Made by a program: the position numbers and the translations under genes
From: Blautia schinkii
GTDB lineage: Bacteria > Bacillota > Clostridia > Lachnospirales > Lachnospiraceae
Reading direction: 5' to 3'
Length of the DNA stretch: 64,000 bases
Assembly (NCBI RefSeq): GCF_013304825.1
Contig: NZ_JAAWUO010000001.1
Coordinates: 248,001 to 312,000 of the forward strand
The notes under the pieces: generated by a model
What the model saw: only the letters and a program-made list of their open reading frames with translations
Databases searched by the model: none
What the model was told of the DNA's origin: nothing
Part shown: positions 19,011 through 26,913 of the stretch, in pieces
Layout: the number at the start of each line of letters is the position of its first letter
Position numbering within the stretch: the first letter of the stretch is position 1

Positions 19011-20114
19011 ATGAAATCATATTTTTTCTATACAGATCAGCTTACTGTAGGTTATGATGGAAAACCGCTGATCAAAGAGATCAATATCAGACTGAACAAA
19101 GGCGAGATCCTGACACTGATCGGCCCAAACGGAGCTGGTAAATCCACGATACTGAAAAGCATCACAAGACAGCTTTCCCTGATCAGTGGTACTGTTTATC
19201 TGGAACAGGCTGAAATGAGCCGTATGACAAATAAAGAAGTTTCAAGGAAGCTGGCTGTTGTGCTTACTGAACGGATGCGCCCGGAACTTATGACATGTGA
19301 AGATGTAGTAGCAACCGGACGTTATCCTTATACAGGAACCTTGGGGATTCTTTCTGAGGAGGATAAAAAGAAGGTTCAGAATGCAATGGAAATGGTTCAC
19401 GCATGGGACTTAAAAGACCGGGATTTTACAGCGATCAGTGATGGACAGAGACAGAGGATCCTTCTGGCGAGAGCAATCTGCCAGGAGCCGGAGATCATTA
19501 TCCTGGATGAACCTACCTCCTTTCTGGATATCCGCCATAAGCTGGAACTTCTTGCTATCCTCAAAAAGATGGTACTGGAAAAACAGGTGACAGTAATCAT
19601 GTCTCTTCATGAGCTGGATCTTGCCCAGAAGATATCCGATCAGGTGATCTGTGTTCACGGAGATTACATTGAAAAATACGGCGCACCGGAAGAGATTTTT
19701 ACATCAGATTATATTAAGAATCTTTACGGAATTACCCGCGGAAGCTATAATGCAGAGTTTGGATGTGTGGAGATGGAGCCGCCATCCGGAGAACCGGAGA
19801 TATTTGTGATCGGAGGCAACGGAAGTGGGATTCCGGTATATCGTAAACTTCAGAGACAGGGAATTCCTTTTATCACAGGAGTTCTTCATACCAATGATGC
19901 GGATTATCAGGTGGCAAGGGAGCTTGCCGGTAAGGTGATAGCAGAGAAACCTTTTGAGTGCATTTCACGGGAGAATTATCAGAAGGCACTGGAAGCCATG
20001 AAAAAATGTCGGGAAGTTTACTGCCCGCTGAAAGATTTCGGCACCATGAATGCCGGAAATCAGGAATTGCTGAAAGAAGCGGAAAAGTTGGGAAAATTAA
20101 AGAAAATCGGATAA
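19011..20114 (+). CDS. ABC transporter ATPase (FecE/BtuD-like) with C-terminal extension
   Basis: A 367-residue ATPase. Walker A GPNGAGKST (38-46), signature SDGQRQR (143-149), Walker B IIILDEPTS (162-170) and the switch His at 200 (MSLHELD) are all present. The ATPase module ends near residue 255, the usual length for the family. About 107 further residues form a separate domain starting with EIFVIGGNGSG (263-273), which looks like a small Rossmann-type nucleotide-binding fold, with later C-R-E-V-Y-C cysteines. Few transporter ATPases of this class carry such an extension. It lies 3 bases after the permease and ends the operon. Confidence 0.88.
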   Translation: MKSYFFYTDQLTVGYDGKPLIKEINIRLNKGEILTLIGPNGAGKSTILKSITRQLSLISGTVYLEQAEMSRMTNKEVSRKLAVVLTERMRPELMTCEDVVATGRYPYTGTLGILSEEDKKKVQNAMEMVHAWDLKDRDFTAISDGQRQRILLARAICQEPEIIILDEPTSFLDIRHKLELLAILKKMVLEKQVTVIMSLHELDLAQKISDQVICVHGDYIEKYGAPEEIFTSDYIKNLYGITRGSYNAEFGCVEMEPPSGEPEIFVIGGNGSGIPVYRKLQRQGIPFITGVLHTNDADYQVARELAGKVIAEKPFECISRENYQKALEAMKKCREVYCPLKDFGTMNAGNQELLKEAEKLGKLKKIG

Positions 20115-20151
20115 TATCTATATGGAGCGACAGGATATTTGGTATTTGGAG

Positions 20152-20296
20152 GTTACTGTTCACTGGCAATGTTCCGCGAGGTGTTTTTTGTGAGCGAAGG
20201 TCACAGAAAACCCGAGACATACCGCGCGAATTTATGCAATTAGCATAAATTCTGTGCATCGCGAAGCGTGTTACTGAGAACGGAGTGAACAGTAAC
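20152..20296. repeat. ~145-bp palindromic, structured repeat-like element
   Basis: A perfect 12-base inverted repeat, GTTACTGTTCAC at 20152-20163 and GTGAACAGTAAC at 20285-20296, bounds the element. Inside lie a perfect 10-bp hairpin (GAATTTATGC at 20228-20237, GCATAAATTC at 20243-20252) and a smaller TGTGA/TCACA stem at about 20190-20204. No gene is present. The layout is that of a small non-autonomous palindromic repeat or structured RNA. Only one copy is visible in this window, so repeat status is inferred. Confidence 0.55.
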
Positions 20297-20304
20297 ATTT
20301 GGAG

Positions 20305-20333
20305 AGACCATTTCTCAGAGATGGTCTTTTTTT
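20305..20333 (+). terminator. intrinsic terminator after the ABC operon
   Basis: AGACCAT at 20305-20311 pairs with ATGGTCT at 20321-20327, then a run of T. It lies just past the palindromic element. Confidence 0.75.
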
Positions 20334-20461
20334 AATTACAAATATCTATACAACTGTGTTATAATATGAAACAGAAAAAACGTCAGTAAACTTATAGCAG
20401 CAGTTTATAAAAAAGCTATAGTACAATTAACCTGAAAAGTCATAAATTGGAGGGAAATTCA

Positions 20462-22060
20462 ATGAAGAAAAGAAATTTGATCGCAGCATTACTCTGCAGT
20501 GCATGCCTTGTTGCGGGCAGCGTAAATCCAGTAATGGCAGATGCAGCCAGAGTTGTAACACTTGGTGCAGACCTTACAGATGCACAGAAACAGACTATGA
20601 TGAAATATTTTAATGTAAGTTCTGATCAGGTACAGATCATGACCATTACCAATCAGGATGAGCATAACCATCTGGACAATATCGCACCGCAGTCTCAGAT
20701 CGGTACCAGAACTTTGAGCTGTGCATATGTGAAGCCTACACAGTCCGGAGGAATCAAGGTACGTACTGCGAACCTGAACTGGGTAACAGGTAATATGATC
20801 GCAACCACACTTTCCACATCTGGCGTAAAGAACTGTGAAGTTGTTGCAGCCTGCCCGATGGAAGTATCCGGAACAGGTGCTCTTACAGGTATCCAGATGG
20901 CATATGAGCAGGCCAGTGGAAAGAAGCTTGACGAGACCAAGACAAAACTTGCAAACGAAGAGATGGTAGTTACCGGAAATCTTGCAGATCAGGTTGGAAA
21001 GAATGAGGCAACTACAGTTGTAAACCAGTCCAAGATGGACGTGATCCAGAACAATGTTCAGAATGCAGATGAGATCCAGAATATTGTTATCAATGTGGCA
21101 GAGCAGAACAATGTTTCTGTAAGCCAGGAGGAGATTGACAAGATCGTATCTCTTCTCGAGAAGATTGCAGAGCAGGGCTACAATTACGATGATGTAAAAG
21201 AAACTCTGGAGCAGGTTAATGAGAACACAACCGGCCAGGCGTCTTCAGGTGATGATACTCTGGACGGAGAGAACAAAGATGATACTGTAGAGGTTGACGG
21301 TGATTCAGATGATATCACAAACAGTGTAGATGACAGCGTACTTGGCGATGATGTGATCCAGAGTTCTACAGAAGATCCCACACTTGAGATCGAGACAGAT
21401 AATTCTTCAGACAGCAGTGACGGAAACGGAACAGGAATCCCGGATGCAACAGATGACGGAACTTACAGCGGCAGCTCTGATGAGAGCACATCTGACGAAA
21501 GCGGCAGCTCTGATGAGAGCACATCTGACGAAAGCGGCAGCTCTGATGAGAGTGCATCTGATGAGGCTGCATCCACAGAGACTGACAGCACAGAACCTGA
21601 TACTTCTGTACTCAGCGAGGAAGCCAGAAATAATTATGATAAATTTGCACTTTTTGCAAAAGGAGAGTATGAGGGAGATCCAGATTCTCTTCTTGCAGCA
21701 ACTGAGAATACAGAAGAAGCTGCAACAGTGACACTGGATGAGCAGACAGGTAAGAATCTGGCTGCTACAGTTGAGAAGGACTACTACGATATCCTCAATA
21801 ATGGAACAGATTCCTATGAGGCAGATGGAACTGAAACTTACCAGAGCACAGAGCTTAACATGATGGATAAGAAGCTTAAGAAGCTTTTTGGTATTGACGA
21901 TTCCGAGGAGGATACAGATGTTACAGACGAGACTAAAGCCCTTCTTGCTGATGTCACAGAGGAAGATAAAAAGACTCTCTATAAAGACACTATAAAATTT
22001 CTTGCAGGACTTTATGGTGAGAGTACAGATTCTGCAGCAGATGAGTCTGCAGCAGAATAA
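20462..22060 (+). CDS. secreted DUF1002 protein
   Basis: A 532-residue exported protein with a signal peptide (about 1-26). Residues about 27-255 match DUF1002, seen in QMTITNQDEHNHL and the VKNCEVVAACPMEVSGTGALTG segment. The middle is a long D/E/S/T-rich stretch with three near-identical 33-base repeats, and the C-terminus is acidic and alpha-helical. A GGAGGG site at 20448-20453 supports the ATG at 20462; a TATAAT at 20360 may be the -10 box. DUF1002 function is not known to me; related proteins are secreted in spore-forming Firmicutes. Confidence 0.8.
   Translation: MKKRNLIAALLCSACLVAGSVNPVMADAARVVTLGADLTDAQKQTMMKYFNVSSDQVQIMTITNQDEHNHLDNIAPQSQIGTRTLSCAYVKPTQSGGIKVRTANLNWVTGNMIATTLSTSGVKNCEVVAACPMEVSGTGALTGIQMAYEQASGKKLDETKTKLANEEMVVTGNLADQVGKNEATTVVNQSKMDVIQNNVQNADEIQNIVINVAEQNNVSVSQEEIDKIVSLLEKIAEQGYNYDDVKETLEQVNENTTGQASSGDDTLDGENKDDTVEVDGDSDDITNSVDDSVLGDDVIQSSTEDPTLEIETDNSSDSSDGNGTGIPDATDDGTYSGSSDESTSDESGSSDESTSDESGSSDESASDEAASTETDSTEPDTSVLSEEARNNYDKFALFAKGEYEGDPDSLLAATENTEEAATVTLDEQTGKNLAATVEKDYYDILNNGTDSYEADGTETYQSTELNMMDKKLKKLFGIDDSEEDTDVTDETKALLADVTEEDKKTLYKDTIKFLAGLYGESTDSAADESAAE
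21470..21568. repeat. three tandem 33-bp coding repeats
   Basis: Units begin with GGCAGCTCTGATGAGAG at 21470, 21503 and 21536. The first two are identical; the third diverges at its end. They encode a Ser/Asp/Glu-rich repeat (GSSDESTSDES) inside the DUF1002 protein and could vary in copy number between strains. Confidence 0.9.
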
Positions 22061-22094
22061 TATCAGAACAGCATTTTATTAAAAAATCAAGTAT

Positions 22095-22138
22095 GACCCG
22101 CGGCAGAAGTTTTTTAACCTTCTGCTGCGGGTCTTTTA
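22095..22138 (+). terminator. intrinsic terminator
   Basis: GACCCGCGGCAGAAG from 22095 pairs with CTTCTGCTGCGGGTC ending at 22133 (one wobble), followed by TTTT. It ends the DUF1002 transcript. The following stretch to 22374 holds no gene; a TAGAAT at 22273 may serve the methyltransferase. Confidence 0.85.
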
Positions 22139-22374
22139 TATAAGAAAAATATCTGCCGGATAAGTATTCGGGGAACTCTGTTAAAGGAATCGGACAAGTT
22201 CGCAGCTTATGAAATTTCTGTGATTTATATTAAGGATTTGGGTAAGCACTGGAAAAATGATTTTTTCTGTGATAGAATTGTCCTTAAATTGGTTTATACA
22301 CAGGCAGTGAGAGGAATTTATCCAATTTATTTCTGCGCTGCCTCGGGAAATGAGAAAGGGAAAAGGTAGAATTT

Positions 22375-23577
22375 ATGAGCCTGGCAGTAGTAACATTAAA
22401 AAAAGGCGAAGGAAGATTTCTGAAATCAGGAGGCCTATGGGTATATGATAATGAAATTTCAAGTATCATGGGAAGTTTTAATAACGGAGATATTGTGCTG
22501 GTTCACGATTTTGACGGTTATCCCATGGGAAGAGGGTTTATCAACACCAATTCCAAGATCGCGGTTCGTATGCTTACCAGAGACGAACATACAGAGATCA
22601 ACGAAGAATTTTTGAAACAGCGTGTCCGTGACGCATGGGATTACCGCAGGAAAGTGGTAGATACCGGAAGCTGCCGTATCATCTTCGGTGAGGCTGATTT
22701 TCTTCCGGGACTTGTTGTGGACAAGTTTTCGGATGTTCTTGTCGTACAGTCCCTGGCTCTGGGAATCGATCGCCTGAAAGACACCATTATCCGCGTGCTG
22801 AGAGAGATCCTGGAAGAAGACGGGATCCATATCAGAGGCGTGTATGAGAGAAGTGACGCGAAAGTACGCCGCCAGGAAGGAATGGAACTTACCAAGGGAT
22901 TTATCGGAGAAGAATTTCCGACCATCGTTCAGATCGAAGAAAATGGCGTGAAATACGAAGTAGATATCAAAGACGGACAGAAAACAGGATTTTTCCTGGA
23001 TCAGAAATATAACCGTCTGGCGATCCAGAGACTCTGTAAAGGAGCAAAAGTTCTGGACTGCTTCACCCATACAGGATCTTTTGCCCTCAATGCGGGAATT
23101 GCAGGGGCTAAGAGTGTAACGGGTGTAGATGCTTCTGAGACAGCTGTAAAGCAGGCAACACGCAACGCAGAACTTAACGGGCTGGACAGGAAAGTGAAAT
23201 TCATCTGCGAGGATGTTTTTGAGCTGCTTCCTGAGCTTGAGGAGAAAGGTGAGAAGTTTGATGTGGTTATCCTTGACCCGCCGGCTTTCACGAAATCCAG
23301 AAGCTCTGTGAAGAATGCAGTAAAAGGATACCGTGAAATCAATCTCCGTGCTATGCGTCTTGTAAAAGACGGCGGCTTTCTGGCAACCTGCTCCTGTTCT
23401 CATTTTATGACATATGAGCTTTTTACACAGACCATCGGACAGGCAGCGAAGAACGTTCATAAGAGACTGCGTCAGGTAGAATACCGCACACAGGCTCCGG
23501 ATCATCCGATCCTCTGGTCAGCAGACGAGTCCTATTATCTGAAATTCTACATTTTCCAGGTATGCAATGACAGATAA
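22375..23577 (+). CDS. class I rRNA large-subunit methyltransferase (RlmI-like)
   Basis: A 400-residue SAM-dependent RNA methyltransferase. The N-terminal PUA-like domain (about 1-80, VTLKKGEGRFLKSGGLWVYDNE) binds RNA. The catalytic domain has LDCFTHTGSFALNAG (motif I, about 221-235) and VILDPPAFTKS, the catalytic DPP(A/F) motif. This matches the RlmI/YccW family, which makes 5-methylcytosine in 23S rRNA; the exact target here is inferred. Confidence 0.85.
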   Translation: MSLAVVTLKKGEGRFLKSGGLWVYDNEISSIMGSFNNGDIVLVHDFDGYPMGRGFINTNSKIAVRMLTRDEHTEINEEFLKQRVRDAWDYRRKVVDTGSCRIIFGEADFLPGLVVDKFSDVLVVQSLALGIDRLKDTIIRVLREILEEDGIHIRGVYERSDAKVRRQEGMELTKGFIGEEFPTIVQIEENGVKYEVDIKDGQKTGFFLDQKYNRLAIQRLCKGAKVLDCFTHTGSFALNAGIAGAKSVTGVDASETAVKQATRNAELNGLDRKVKFICEDVFELLPELEEKGEKFDVVILDPPAFTKSRSSVKNAVKGYREINLRAMRLVKDGGFLATCSCSHFMTYELFTQTIGQAAKNVHKRLRQVEYRTQAPDHPILWSADESYYLKFYIFQVCNDR

Positions 23578-23620
23578 GAACTGTCATTGTGAGAGGTAAA
23601 TGTAAAGGAGACAGATTTTT

Positions 23621-24034
23621 ATGAGAGACAAATTTAATAAATTTATGCAGGGACGTTACGGTGTGGATGAGCTTTCCAGATTTACGATGGGAGTTGCCCT
23701 GGCACTTATCATACTGACTATGTTTGTGAACATTGTAAACCGCAGTGTAGGAAGTGTGCTTGATTTCCTGGGAATCGCGGCTATCGTGTATGCGTATTTC
23801 CGTATTTTTTCCAGAAATATCCAGCAGCGTTATGCAGAGAACCAGAAATATCTTCAGATGACATCGAAGCTCCGTCTTCGTTTCAATAAAGAAAAGAATT
23901 TAATGAAACAGAGAAAAACTCATCACATCTACGCCTGTCCGGGCTGCGGACAGAAGATCCGTATTCCACGAGGCAAGGGAAAAATCGAGATCGAATGTCC
24001 CAAATGCCATACGAAATTTGTAAAGAGGAGCTGA
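23621..24034 (+). CDS. small membrane protein with C-terminal zinc ribbon
   Basis: A 137-residue protein with two membrane helices (about 22-42 and 46-65) and a cytoplasmic C-terminal ribbon, CPGCGQKI then CPKCHTKF, giving a four-Cys zinc site. AAAGGAG supports the start. It is the first of three tightly packed genes with a DUF5685 protein (1-base gap) and a DnaJ-domain protein, so a shared role is likely. The family is not one I can assign a function to. Confidence 0.75.
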   Translation: MRDKFNKFMQGRYGVDELSRFTMGVALALIILTMFVNIVNRSVGSVLDFLGIAAIVYAYFRIFSRNIQQRYAENQKYLQMTSKLRLRFNKEKNLMKQRKTHHIYACPGCGQKIRIPRGKGKIEIECPKCHTKFVKRS

Positions 24035-24035
24035 C

Positions 24036-24884
24036 ATGTTTGGATATGTGACAGTCAACAAACCTGAGATCAAATTCAAAGATTTTGATATGTACCGCTC
24101 TTTTTACTGCGGCCTGTGCCGGGAGCTGCGGGAGCGTTACGGGATTCCGGGACAGGTATCCCTGACCTATGATATGACCTTTGTGGTGCTGCTTTTAAGC
24201 GGGCTTTATGAGCCGCCTACCAGAAAGGGAAAATCCCGTTGTGCCGTCCATCCGCTGAAAGCGCAGCCTGTGCGGAAAAACGAAGTGACAGAGTACTGCG
24301 CAGATATGAATGTGATCCTTTCTTATTATAAGTGTATGGATGACTGGCAGGATGAAAGAAAGCCTTTCCGTTATGCCTATGCCACTCTTCTTAAGAATAT
24401 CGGTCGGAAGCACATGTCGGGTTATCCGGAGAAAATGCGCAGGATTCAGGAAACACTTTCAGAGCTTTCCGGGCTGGAGAAAGAAGGAGAGACAGATGTG
24501 GATCTGGTAGCCGGCTGCTCCGGCAGGATCATGGAAGAGATTCTGGCTTTTCGTGAGGATATGTGGGAATCCTCTCTTCGCAGAATGGGCTTTTACCTGG
24601 GAAAATTTATTTACATCCTGGATGCCTACGATGATGTGGAGAAAGACGCAGAAAACGGAAATTACAATCCGTTTCTCAAAAAATATAAGATGGAAGGGTT
24701 CGAGGAGGAGATCCGCAGGATGCTGGTCATGATGCTTTCCGAGGCATGCAGGGAATTCGAGAAACTTCCTGTTATCCGTTATGGAGATATCCTCCGAAAT
24801 ATTTTATATTCCGGCGTGTGGTGCCGTTTTACGGCAATCGGACAGAAGCGCAAGGGAGAACGGGAGAAAGAAAAACAATGTTAG
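24036..24884 (+). CDS. DUF5685-family protein
   Basis: A 282-residue cytoplasmic, helix-rich protein beginning [23 protein letters not shown]. Conserved features are YCGLCREL near residues 25-32 and a Cys/His scatter (CAVHPLKAQ) that may bind a metal, plus an [10 protein letters not shown] acidic helix in the second half reminiscent of all-helical prenyl-synthase-like folds. It overlaps the next gene by 7 bases. Family recognition is fair; the function is unknown. Confidence 0.7.
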   Translation: MFGYVTVNKPEIKFKDFDMYRSFYCGLCRELRERYGIPGQVSLTYDMTFVVLLLSGLYEPPTRKGKSRCAVHPLKAQPVRKNEVTEYCADMNVILSYYKCMDDWQDERKPFRYAYATLLKNIGRKHMSGYPEKMRRIQETLSELSGLEKEGETDVDLVAGCSGRIMEEILAFREDMWESSLRRMGFYLGKFIYILDAYDDVEKDAENGNYNPFLKKYKMEGFEEEIRRMLVMMLSEACREFEKLPVIRYGDILRNILYSGVWCRFTAIGQKRKGEREKEKQC

Positions 24885-25528
24885 ATCCATACAGTGTGCT
24901 GGGAGTTCCCAGAAACGCATCTGATGACGAAATAAAAAAAGCATACCGCAAACTCAGCAGGAAGTATCATCCGGATGCCAATATCAACAATCCGAATAAG
25001 GATCAGGCTGAGGAGAAATTCAAGGAAGTACAGCAGGCATACGAACAGATCATGAAAGAACGGGAGTATGGCAGCAGCTCAGGCAGTGATTATGGCGGAT
25101 ACGGAAATTACGGCGGATTCGGCGGCTATGGAAGCAATGGTAATTCCACGGCCTACCAGGATGAGGAGAGTATGCGCAGACGTGCAGCCGCCAATTATAT
25201 ACAGAGCGGTCATTATCAGGAAGCTATGAATGTACTGAATTCTCTTGGACAGAAAAATGGTGAGTGGTATTATCTGGCTGCCATGGCCAATATGGGACTT
25301 GGAAACAATGTGACAGCCCTGGATCAGATCCGGGAAGCAGTCCGCCAGGAACCGAACAACATGCAGTACCGTATACTGCTTCAGCGTATGGAAGGCGGAG
25401 GCGGCTGGTACCAACAGCAGCAGGGGCCTTTTGGAGGTATGCCCACAGCAGGGGATGATATGTGTGATGCCTGTTGCAGGACCATGGCCTGTGCCATGTG
25501 CTGGCCGGGCGGTATTTTCTGCTGCTGA
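24878..25528 (+). CDS. J-domain (DnaJ-like) protein with Cys-rich tail
   Basis: A 216-residue protein. The N-terminal J-domain (about 3-68) keeps the YHPDAN motif that stimulates DnaK ATPase. A Gly/Tyr-rich linker (about 68-95) precedes a TPR-like region ([16 protein letters not shown] and [17 protein letters not shown]), and the last ~20 residues are Cys-rich (CDACC, then CWPGGIFCC). Start at 24878 is set by the family N-terminus MLDPYSVLG and overlaps the DUF5685 stop by 7 bases; a longer in-frame ORF begins at 24746 but runs inside that gene. It is probably a specialised co-chaperone for its two neighbours. Confidence 0.82.
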   Translation: MLDPYSVLGVPRNASDDEIKKAYRKLSRKYHPDANINNPNKDQAEEKFKEVQQAYEQIMKEREYGSSSGSDYGGYGNYGGFGGYGSNGNSTAYQDEESMRRRAAANYIQSGHYQEAMNVLNSLGQKNGEWYYLAAMANMGLGNNVTALDQIREAVRQEPNNMQYRILLQRMEGGGGWYQQQQGPFGGMPTAGDDMCDACCRTMACAMCWPGGIFCC

Positions 25529-25637
25529 TGCAGCGGATTTAAAAAAGTTTGTAAGACGGATCCTGCAGACCCGTTTTGCGATATAGATTGCAGATGACTG
25601 AAACTGCATCTGCAAAGAAAAAGAGGAGGAAATCGTT

Positions 25638-26624
25638 ATGAGCATAAGAATTGGTATTTTAGGTTACGGTAATCTGGGCCGCGGTGTGGAGTGCGCCATC
25701 AAACATAATCCGGATACAGAGCTGGTTGCAGTATTTACCAGACGTGATCCGGAGACTGTAAAGATCCTTACTGAGACAGCTAAGGTGTACTCTGTAAAGG
25801 ATGCTGAGAAAATGAAAGATGAGATTGATGTTCTCATCATCTGCGGAGGAAGCGCAACAGATCTTCCTGTTCAGACACCGGAATATGTAAAATATTTCAA
25901 TGTTGTAGACAGCTTTGACACACATAAGAGAATTCCGGAGCATTTTGCGAATGTTGACAAGGCAGCAGAAGAGACAGGACATGTAGGAATCATTTCTGTA
26001 GGCTGGGATCCGGGAATGTTCTCCCTGAACCGCATGTATGCAAATGCGATCCTTACAAATGGAAATGACTATACATTCTGGGGCAAGGGTGTAAGCCAGG
26101 GACATTCCGATGCAGTTCGCCGTATCAAAGGTGTAAAAGACGCAAAACAGTATACAATTCCTGTAGAGGCTGCTCTTGAGTCTGTAAGAAACGGAGAGAA
26201 TCCTGAGCTTACAACACGCCAGAAACATACTAGAGAGTGCTTTGTAGTAGCTGAGGAGGGTGCTGATCTTGCACGTATCGAGGAAGAGATCAAGACTATG
26301 CCGAACTACTTTGATGAGTATGATACAACTGTACATTTCATCTCCCAGGAAGAGCTTGACCGTGATCACAGCGGAATCCCGCACGGCGGCTTTGTGATCC
26401 GCAGCGGCAAAACCGGCTGGAACAACGAGAACAGCCATGTGATCGAGTACAGCCTGAAACTGGATTCCAATCCGGAGTTCACATCTTCTGTTATCGTTGC
26501 CTATGCAAGAGCTGCATATCGCATGAACCAGGAAGGACAGAAGGGCTGCAAAACTGTATTTGATGTTGCACCTGCATACTTAAGTGCACTTGACGGAGCA
26601 GAGCTTCGCAAAAAATTCCTGTAA
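25638..26624 (+). CDS. ddh: meso-diaminopimelate D-dehydrogenase
   Basis: A 328-residue NADP-dependent enzyme that converts tetrahydrodipicolinate and ammonia to meso-DAP in one step, a short route to lysine and peptidoglycan. The N-terminus RIGILGYGNLGRGVE is the NADP fold. Further family segments are FTRRDP, the ICGGSATDLP loop and VGWDPGMFSLNRMY, and the C-terminal GKTGWNNENSHVIEYSL. Length matches Ddh closely. AGAGGAGG precedes the ATG. It stands alone with its own terminator. Confidence 0.93.
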   Translation: MSIRIGILGYGNLGRGVECAIKHNPDTELVAVFTRRDPETVKILTETAKVYSVKDAEKMKDEIDVLIICGGSATDLPVQTPEYVKYFNVVDSFDTHKRIPEHFANVDKAAEETGHVGIISVGWDPGMFSLNRMYANAILTNGNDYTFWGKGVSQGHSDAVRRIKGVKDAKQYTIPVEAALESVRNGENPELTTRQKHTRECFVVAEEGADLARIEEEIKTMPNYFDEYDTTVHFISQEELDRDHSGIPHGGFVIRSGKTGWNNENSHVIEYSLKLDSNPEFTSSVIVAYARAAYRMNQEGQKGCKTVFDVAPAYLSALDGAELRKKFL

Positions 26625-26675
26625 GAGTCTGTAACAGATCTGTTATAAACAGCTGTACGCTGGTTAAATGATCAT

Positions 26676-26717
26676 ATCCCCGGAATGTCTGTGAATATCA
26701 GATGTCCCGGGGATTTT
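26676..26717 (+). terminator. intrinsic terminator after ddh
   Basis: ATCCCCGG at 26676-26683 pairs with CCGGGGAT at 26707-26714, with inner complementarity, and ends in TTTT. Confidence 0.8.
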
Positions 26718-26782
26718 CTACGTAAAAATATCACAAAATGCTGGTTATAGTTATGTGCAAATGGTGGAAAAAACGGAAATAG

Positions 26783-26811
26783 TTGACGTAGAGTAAAGAA
26801 TGGTATATAAT
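26783..26811 (+). promoter_or_regulatory. consensus promoter of the wall-binding NlpC/P60 gene
   Basis: TTGACG at 26783 and TATAAT at 26806 with a 17-base spacer, about 100 bases before the start at 26914. Confidence 0.8.
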
Positions 26812-26913
26812 ATGGACGTAAATTTGTAACAGAATTGTAATGAATTCAGCAGCTAACGATCAGCCGGACTTCAGAAATAGTAAATATCAATTATCTATCA
26901 AAGGAAGGTATGT

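Noticed and set aside
20150-20300. Insertion sequence
   Set aside because: The element has inverted ends but no transposase gene and is only about 145 bases; it can only be a non-autonomous repeat or structured RNA.
21470-21568. CRISPR-like array
   Set aside because: The repeats are direct, without spacers, in frame and inside a coding region. No CRISPR array or cas gene is seen anywhere in the window.
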